Shown: piece by piece, positions 59,106 through 64,000 of the stretch | Layout: each line of letters begins with the position of its first letter | Position numbering within the stretch: position 1 is the stretch's first letter | NCBI GenBank assembly: GCA_020635565.1 | Contig: JACJZN010000008.1 | Coordinates: 248,001-312,000, forward strand | DNA length: 64,000 bases | Reading direction: 5' to 3' | Source of the DNA: Flavobacteriales bacterium | GTDB lineage: Bacteria > Bacteroidota > Bacteroidia > Flavobacteriales_D > Parvicellaceae | Position numbers and translations under genes: made by a program | Notes under the pieces: generated by a model | Told to the model about the DNA's origin: nothing | The model's input: only the letters and a program-made list of their open reading frames with translations | Database searches by the model: none

Positions 59106-59537
59106 ATGATGGATAAAAAGTTTGAATTAAAAAAGGCTGTTGATCAAGAAGGTCTGGCTGCGAGTCCCGTACTTCCGGAAGAAGTAAAGAATTATCTAAT
59201 AGATATTGATGGAACCATCACTGAGGATGTTCCAAATGAAGAGCCGGAAAGAATGGCAACTTGTGCACCTTTTCCAGATGCTTTAGAGACATTGAATAAG
59301 TGGTACGATGAAGGACACATTATTACCTTTTTTACGAGTAGAACCGAAGCGCATCGAGAGGTGACAGAGAAATGGTTAGATAAACACGGGTTCAAGTATC
59401 ACGGAATTTTATTCGGGAAGCCTAGAGGAGGGAATTATCACTGGATTGATAATCATTTAGTTAAGGCAACCAGATATAAAGGTAAGTTTACGGATTTGGT
59501 AACTGCTGAACGGGAAATTCAAGTTTTTGAAGATTAA
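59106..59537 (+). CDS. Small HAD-superfamily phosphatase-like protein
   Basis: A 143-residue protein with HAD motif I (D33-x-D35 in LIDIDGTITED), motif II (FFTSRT), a motif III lysine (FGKPRGG) and an acidic motif IV-like WIDNH. There is no cap domain, so large or protein substrates are possible. Proteins like this are widespread in Bacteroidota and often carry the doubtful label phosphoheptose isomerase; a phosphatase is better supported by the motifs. Only one Asp is seen at motif IV, so activity is not certain. Operon with the upstream lipoprotein gene. Confidence 0.82.
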   Translation: MMDKKFELKKAVDQEGLAASPVLPEEVKNYLIDIDGTITEDVPNEEPERMATCAPFPDALETLNKWYDEGHIITFFTSRTEAHREVTEKWLDKHGFKYHGILFGKPRGGNYHWIDNHLVKATRYKGKFTDLVTAEREIQVFED

Positions 59538-59577
59538 GTCAATATTTATTACATTTACGAGCTAGAAAAAACTAATA

Positions 59578-60450
59578 ATGAAATTAAAATCGATATTTGG
59601 AGCAACTTTAATGGCAGGAATGCTATTGCAAAGTTGCGGAGGAGGTGAAGAAACTCCTGCAGAAAATAAAGGAGCAGTGACTAATAATGGTGAAACTGTT
59701 ATTATAGAAGAGGAAGCTCCAGAGGATTCGTATACATTCGTTCCACCTTCACCATTGCAGATTGCATCTATTTTTAAGAAAGCTGGATTGGCTTATGATG
59801 CGTCTGTTTTGAACGATGCAGCAAATGCCGATTCATATACTGAGAAGTTTCAACAGACATTGAATTTTGGAGTGTATTCATCAGACCTTGCTTATTGTGT
59901 GAAAAGTGAGAAATATGATGAAGCAGGTCAATACCTTAAAACATTAAAGGATATCAGTGGTAAAATAGGATTGGAAACAGTTTTTTCTGATGAAGATCTT
60001 CTGGATAGATTTAACAACAATATGGGTAATCAGGATTCTATTGTTGAGATTTTGATCTATGTTCAAGAAAATACAGATGATTATATTGCTCAGAATGGTA
60101 AAGTTGAACTATCCGTTGTTTACTATGCTGGTGCGTGGATTGAAGGAATGTATTTTGGAGCTATTGCAGCTAAAGCTAATCCAGACAATTTAGATCTTGG
60201 CGCCTTGATCAGTGAGCAAATGACCATTGGTAAATCAATTGAAAAAGGTTTGGTTACATTGAAGTCAGGAGATCTGGATGCGGAGGATCTTGCTGCAAGT
60301 ATTGCAGAAATTGTCTCTACATTTGAGAATTTTGAGTCAGTTGTTGCTTTAGGCGAAGACGCTGCTTATCTTGATATTTATTTAACTCCTGAAGAGATTG
60401 GAACGATTTCTGATAAAATCATCGCTTTAAGAACAAGTATTGTAGAATAA
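59578..60450 (+). CDS. Lipoprotein of unknown function
   Basis: A 290-residue lipoprotein: signal sequence with lipobox LLQSC (Cys20), then a Gly/Glu-rich linker (GGGEETPAENK) and an all-alpha domain from about residue 55 (PLQIASIFKKAGLAYDASVLN ... KSEKYDEAGQYLKTLKDIS, cited in parts). The helical repeats resemble a small solenoid, but no known family is recognised. It is followed after 11 bases by another exported gene; the two probably form an operon. Confidence 0.8.
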   Translation: MKLKSIFGATLMAGMLLQSCGGGEETPAENKGAVTNNGETVIIEEEAPEDSYTFVPPSPLQIASIFKKAGLAYDASVLNDAANADSYTEKFQQTLNFGVYSSDLAYCVKSEKYDEAGQYLKTLKDISGKIGLETVFSDEDLLDRFNNNMGNQDSIVEILIYVQENTDDYIAQNGKVELSVVYYAGAWIEGMYFGAIAAKANPDNLDLGALISEQMTIGKSIEKGLVTLKSGDLDAEDLAASIAEIVSTFENFESVVALGEDAAYLDIYLTPEEIGTISDKIIALRTSIVE

Positions 60451-60461
60451 AATTTATCCCT

Positions 60462-61097
60462 ATGAAATTTTCAAAAATTGGAACATTAGTATTCGCTACC
60501 GTAGTTTTGACTACAAGTGCCTCTGCGCAATTGATCGGTAAGAAGTCGGATTCTCAAGGAGAGATTGCAACTGAAGGTAAAGCTGCGTTTGATCAGGGAG
60601 TTCAAGAAGCAAGAGAGATTGCTCGAAAAAAGTTGAAACCATATAAGTATGATGCTACAAAGAGTACATATTTCTCTTACAAGTCATATACTTATGCCAA
60701 AGAGGTGGAGATCATTACTTTGGAACAGACTGACTATAAGCTATGCTTCAATAGTTCGATGATCAAAGATGAAAAAATTAGCCTGGAGATTTATGATAAA
60801 CCACAGGATGCGAAGAATAGAATTCTTTTGTATTCTAGAGAGTCAATCGGAGGAGATGAGTTTGAAGTAAATCTGGATGACATGAATGAGGTGTTCAAAG
60901 CTAAGAAGAAGGAAACAACTACACTTGATCCCGCTTTGATAGATAAAATGAGATTGAAGAAAGTATACATTAACTATATTATTCCTGCTGTAGATAGAGA
61001 ATTGGAGAAGGAAACGGATGATATGGGTAAACAGATAACCACTACTGTTATTCAGTATAGTGCTATGGTGTTGGCAGTGGGGTATCTGAACATGTAA
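60462..61097 (+). CDS. Exported protein of unknown function
   Basis: A 211-residue protein with a signal peptide (about 1-23, ending SASAQ). The mature part starts with a polar, helical region (EGKAAFDQGVQEAREIARKKL) and continues with alternating strand and helix to a hydrophobic C-terminal end (YSAMVLAVGYLNM), which may insert into or pack against a membrane. It has no known motif. Likely periplasmic and cotranscribed with the upstream lipoprotein gene. Confidence 0.75.
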   Translation: MKFSKIGTLVFATVVLTTSASAQLIGKKSDSQGEIATEGKAAFDQGVQEAREIARKKLKPYKYDATKSTYFSYKSYTYAKEVEIITLEQTDYKLCFNSSMIKDEKISLEIYDKPQDAKNRILLYSRESIGGDEFEVNLDDMNEVFKAKKKETTTLDPALIDKMRLKKVYINYIIPAVDRELEKETDDMGKQITTTVIQYSAMVLAVGYLNM

Positions 61098-61112
61098 TTA
61101 TTCTTTAAGACC

Positions 61113-61607
61113 TTGAAAAAGATCGGAATTATTTCCGACACACATGGATTCACAGACCCGAAATACGCTAAGTATTTCGGGTCTTGTGATGAAATATGGC
61201 ATGCTGGAGATATCGGAGATCTTTCCGTAACAGATGAGTTGTCAAAAATTGCTCCTGTGAGAGCTGTTTATGGAAATATAGATAATCATCTCATTAGGTC
61301 TGAATTTCCTTTACATCAGAGATTTTATTGTGAAAAGGTTTCTGTTTGGATCACGCATATCGGAGGAAAACCCTACGTATATTCTAAAAATATTAAAGAA
61401 GAAATTGAGAGAAATCCACCAAGGATATTTGTGTGCGGACATTCACACATTTGTAAGGTGCAAATGGATAAGAAGTTAAACATGCTGTATATTAATCCAG
61501 GAGCTGCGGGAGTTAAAGGATTCCATAAGGTAAGAACGCTGATACGATTTGAAATTGATCAGTACGACATTAGGAATATGGAAGTGATAGAATTAGGAAC
61601 TAGATAA
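61113..61607 (+). CDS. YfcE-type metallophosphoesterase
   Basis: Small calcineurin-like phosphodiesterase of 164 residues. Metal-site motifs in order: ISDTHG (D9, H11), HAGDIGD, YGNID (GNxD) and CGHSH with a preceding ITHIGG. Such proteins cut phosphodiesters and model substrates; the biological substrate is unknown. The start is TTG at 61113, 15 bases after the upstream stop. Its stop abuts exactly the stop of the convergent small gene. Confidence 0.92.
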   Translation: MKKIGIISDTHGFTDPKYAKYFGSCDEIWHAGDIGDLSVTDELSKIAPVRAVYGNIDNHLIRSEFPLHQRFYCEKVSVWITHIGGKPYVYSKNIKEEIERNPPRIFVCGHSHICKVQMDKKLNMLYINPGAAGVKGFHKVRTLIRFEIDQYDIRNMEVIELGTR

Positions 61608-61874
61608 TTATTCCTCTTCTTCCTGGTAAAGAGATATATTTTCCTGAATACTATACCTGATTTTTGCGTTGACCATTTCCTTTTCCAATTCTCTTGGAAG
61701 ATCCGTTTTCAAAACATTAATAAGTTCTGTTGCTACTGCAAGATTTACTTTCTTTTGTTTTGAAGCTTTTCCCATCACTACATCACTCAGAAGACCAATA
61801 ATTTGACCTCTATGTGCTTTAATTACTTCTTCAGGATTGGTAACCTCAATGTCAATCGTTACTCTAATAGCCAT
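61608..61874 (-). CDS. Small conserved hypothetical protein
   Basis: An 88-residue protein with a beta-strand start (MAIRVTIDIEVTNPEEVIKAHRG, cited in part) and two helical segments with an acidic C-terminus (ISLYQEEEE). No signal peptide, Cys motif or membrane segment. I do not recognise a named family. Convergent with the phosphoesterase gene; the stops touch. Intergenic bases 61875-61963 upstream on its strand contain nothing clear. Confidence 0.7.
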   Translation of the reverse strand: MAIRVTIDIEVTNPEEVIKAHRGQIIGLLSDVVMGKASKQKKVNLAVATELINVLKTDLPRELEKEMVNAKIRYSIQENISLYQEEEE

Positions 61875-61963
61875 TCCAATACGTTAAAGGTTCACTACGA
61901 ATGTACAAGAAGCACGTAAGATACAGGTTGCAATCCTAAAGTAATTATCAACATTGTCAAAGT

Positions 61964-62896
61964 TTATTTCCATGTTCCCAGGTGACGCGGGTGGGAGTGT
62001 CTTTCGGAAAATTTCATCGGAGCTACACAGATCTTCAGACAGATTTCATGCGAACCAGACGAATAAATATTCAATTTGGATGTCGTGATGTCATAACTGT
62101 AGATTCCTCTTAAAGTAATGCGATTAAAGGTTCTTTGATAGCCTATCATTGGGATGACAGCATCTGAAAGTCTATAAGCTAATCCAACCATCCATCCAGT
62201 GGAAGACCAGAAATTGGATTTAAAATCAAGCTGTGTAGAAACTCCATCCGACTTCGATAACAGGTAGTTCTCAAAATCTCCGATTCTTCTTTTTAGAGTA
62301 TAACCGCATAGCACGTAGTAATGTCTTTTGTGTTTAAAATTAAATGAAGGTTGTAGAAGTGTTGGTTCAGTTAGATGTGTACTACTGATTCCTATATTCA
62401 AGTTTTTTGAGCTAATGTAGATACCTGCGTCCATATCAAAATTGTTGGTAGTAAGATCATTGTTCGGAATAGAATAATCATCTTGAACGGGAGTATCAGG
62501 TGTAATGAAGTTGGAGGTCCAGTTGATGTGAGAATAATTGAAATTCATACCGAAAGAAATTCTAGTTTCTTGATTGATTAAGAACGACTTTGCTAGTCCG
62601 ATTTTTACTAGGTTGCTTTTTTGAAAACCAATAACATCATTAACCAAAAGTATGTTTCCCCAGAAAATACCTGAGAAGTTATAGGTAGTATTCATGATTC
62701 CAGTATTGGGTCGACCGTTTAGTCCACTCCATTGATTTCGTCCAATCAAATTACCACAGATGTGTGAAGTACTAGTGATAGATGCTGGATTGTAATAGGA
62801 TGACAAATAATCAAAGTTGGACACTTGGATGTCCTGTTGTCCGCTTGCCTGAATGATACTGAACGTAGTGAGTAAAATAAGAAGGTATGTTTTCAT
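61964..62896 (-). CDS. PorP/SprF-family type IX secretion protein
   Basis: Outer-membrane barrel protein of 310 residues. The real start is the ATG at 62896 (MKTYLLILL, signal peptide to about 21); a longer frame to 63100 has no support and overlaps the divergent gene. The family shows early in YYNPASITSTSH, then GRNQWSGLNGRP, GFQKSNLVKIG, and ends with SGSHEICLKI and HPRHLGTWK. PorP/SprF proteins are outer-membrane components linked to T9SS cargo attachment and to gliding adhesins. Several paralogues are usual per genome; which cargo it serves is unknown. Confidence 0.9.
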   Translation of the reverse strand: MKTYLLILLTTFSIIQASGQQDIQVSNFDYLSSYYNPASITSTSHICGNLIGRNQWSGLNGRPNTGIMNTTYNFSGIFWGNILLVNDVIGFQKSNLVKIGLAKSFLINQETRISFGMNFNYSHINWTSNFITPDTPVQDDYSIPNNDLTTNNFDMDAGIYISSKNLNIGISSTHLTEPTLLQPSFNFKHKRHYYVLCGYTLKRRIGDFENYLLSKSDGVSTQLDFKSNFWSSTGWMVGLAYRLSDAVIPMIGYQRTFNRITLRGIYSYDITTSKLNIYSSGSHEICLKICVAPMKFSERHSHPRHLGTWK

Positions 62897-62972
62897 AGTA
62901 TTGGATTTTATAAAGGCATAATACCAATGCTTCTGAAGGTTACGTTTGGAATTATTCGTTACTTTTATCCTT

Positions 62973-64000
62973 ATGAAAATTCTAACCGTCTGCCTTATTG
63001 CTTTGTTCAGTTTGAACGTGATTGGACAACAAGAAATTGACAGTTTGGAACATCTTCTTACAACAGATAAGTCAGATGAAGATAAAGTGGATATCATCAT
63101 GCAATTGGTTGATCTTTATGGTGAAAAACCAGAAGCTGAACTTTATCTGAAATCACTATTGGATGTTGGAGAAAAGGCTGGAGGAGAATTAAATTCAACA
63201 ACTCTGAAAAAAGCCTATGCCTATTATTCAAAAAATAAGGGGTCAAAGGATGGTCTGGAATATCTTAAGAAATCGATTCAATTTGAAAAGAAGAATGAAC
63301 TTTCTTCGTTGTATGATTCTTATGAATTGTTAGGGAAATACTTTCAGGGGGAGGTTGAGTTGGATAGTGCGATCTACTATTTCCAATTGGCAGAATCAGG
63401 ATATGAGGGGATAGGTGATAACAAGAGTTTAGTTAGCGTTCTCAATAAACAGGGAATATTATTCAAGAATATCCAGAACTACGGGGAAGCTTTGAAAAAG
63501 TACTATAAAGCTTTTGAGATTGCCAAACAACATAATCTAGATGCCAATTTAGCCAGTACATGTATTAATCTTGGGGTCGTATTCAAAAATCAGGACCAGC
63601 TGGATGAGGCGATGAAATACTACGTGCAGGCGGAAGAGATCTATTTGAAATTAGATGAATACATTGGTCTCGCAAATGTTTATAATAACATAGGTAATAT
63701 CTATAGAATTGAAGATGAATTCAAGAAGGCTTTAGACTACTACAAAAAGGCAATTAAAAATAGGGAACTAGGGGGGAGCGAAAAGACACTCAGCTATAGC
63801 TACAATAATATTGCATTAGTTTTTAAGGAGCAGTTGCAATACGATTCTGCTCTCTATTATCTTAAGTTAAGTGAGCAGTATAAAATCAAACTACAGGAAT
63901 ACGCTTCAATTTCAAGTACATACATGAATTTTGCTGATCTCTATTCTGTCCTGGATGATTCAACAAATTTTGTGAAATACTACTTACAGACCAAGGAATT
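62973..64000 (+). CDS. TPR-repeat protein, C-terminus cut by window edge
   Basis: The reading frame from the ATG at 62973 has no stop to the end of the window (about 342 residues). It begins with a signal peptide (about 1-20: CLIALFSLNVIGQQ), followed by tandem tetratricopeptide repeats (SVLNKQGILFKNIQNYGEAL, STCINLGVVFKNQDQLDEAM, NVYNNIGNIYRIEDEFKKAL, YSYNNIALVFKEQLQYDSAL), at least six units. In Flavobacteriales such proteins usually continue into a membrane helix and a histidine kinase or helix-turn-helix output domain; that part is beyond the window, so the type is not decided. Divergent from the PorP/SprF gene (76 bases apart). Confidence 0.85.
   Translation, partial: MKILTVCLIALFSLNVIGQQEIDSLEHLLTTDKSDEDKVDIIMQLVDLYGEKPEAELYLKSLLDVGEKAGGELNSTTLKKAYAYYSKNKGSKDGLEYLKKSIQFEKKNELSSLYDSYELLGKYFQGEVELDSAIYYFQLAESGYEGIGDNKSLVSVLNKQGILFKNIQNYGEALKKYYKAFEIAKQHNLDANLASTCINLGVVFKNQDQLDEAMKYYVQAEEIYLKLDEYIGLANVYNNIGNIYRIEDEFKKALDYYKKAIKNRELGGSEKTLSYSYNNIALVFKEQLQYDSALYYLKLSEQYKIKLQEYASISSTYMNFADLYSVLDDSTNFVKYYLQTKE

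Noticed and set aside
62897..63100. 68-residue N-terminal extension of the PorP/SprF gene
   Set aside because: A standard signal peptide starts at ATG 62896, and the extension would overlap the start of the divergent TPR gene.

Overview
The window looks like a piece of the core chromosome of a low-GC Bacteroidota bacterium, most likely order Flavobacteriales (a Crocinitomicaceae/Fluviicola-like or Cryomorphaceae-like marine or freshwater gliding lineage; the family is inference). The evidence is a fused SecDF, type IX secretion (T9SS) sorting tails and SprB-type repeats, a PorP/SprF protein, menaquinone genes, TAnnTTTG promoter boxes, near absence of Shine-Dalgarno sequences, and the gene order rpsU, tyrosine recombinase, hpf, tRNAs, tuf, tRNA-Trp, secE, nusG, rplKAJL, rpoBC. 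Several genes use TTG or GTG starts (rpoB, uppP, secE, truB, menD). I see no prophage, insertion sequence, CRISPR array or defence island.

Layout. 1-3.3 kb: an edge-truncated nucleotide-sugar epimerase, then rny, zapA and a small coiled-coil gene, all on the minus strand. 3.4-10.3 kb: envelope and secreted proteins (M23 peptidase, beta-helix lipoprotein, two T9SS cargo proteins, a DCC thiol oxidoreductase). 10.3-14.9 kb: secDF, a voltage-gated-type K+ channel with a C-terminal zinc ribbon, and rpmH. 15-19.3 kb: a TPR protein, an AddB-like nuclease and an OmpR-type response regulator. 19.3-24.6 kb: a small secreted protein and a 1632-residue secreted serine protease with PKD domains and six SprB-type repeats. 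24.6-28.5 kb: an operon of an unknown protein with menI, menF and menD (menaquinone). 28.5-43.5 kb: the translation/transcription block, with five tRNAs, tuf, ribosomal proteins and rpoBC. 43.6-47.9 kb: a carboxypeptidase-regulatory-like protein, then ftsX, a DUF3098 gene, uppP and truB. 48-64 kb: lipid and envelope housekeeping (aldehyde dehydrogenase, TetR, two alpha/beta hydrolases, thiolase), several lipoproteins, a beta-propeller with a SPOR-like tail, a YfcE-type phosphoesterase, PorP/SprF and a truncated TPR protein.

How it fits together: most genes serve growth (translation, transcription, Sec export, cell division, undecaprenyl phosphate recycling, quinone synthesis), and much of the rest is exported to the periplasm or outer surface. 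SecDF powers export to the periplasm. The T9SS, which PorP/SprF proteins belong to, would then move the tailed cargo across the outer membrane. The less ordinary items are regulatory or architectural: a shared extended promoter at translation genes, probable leaderless transcripts, a terminator-like hairpin ahead of a tRNA cluster, a recombinase whose start codon touches a terminator, a TetR/hydrolase/propeller-SPOR envelope cluster, and several uncharacterised partner genes. I did not find an obviously new defence or mobile system.
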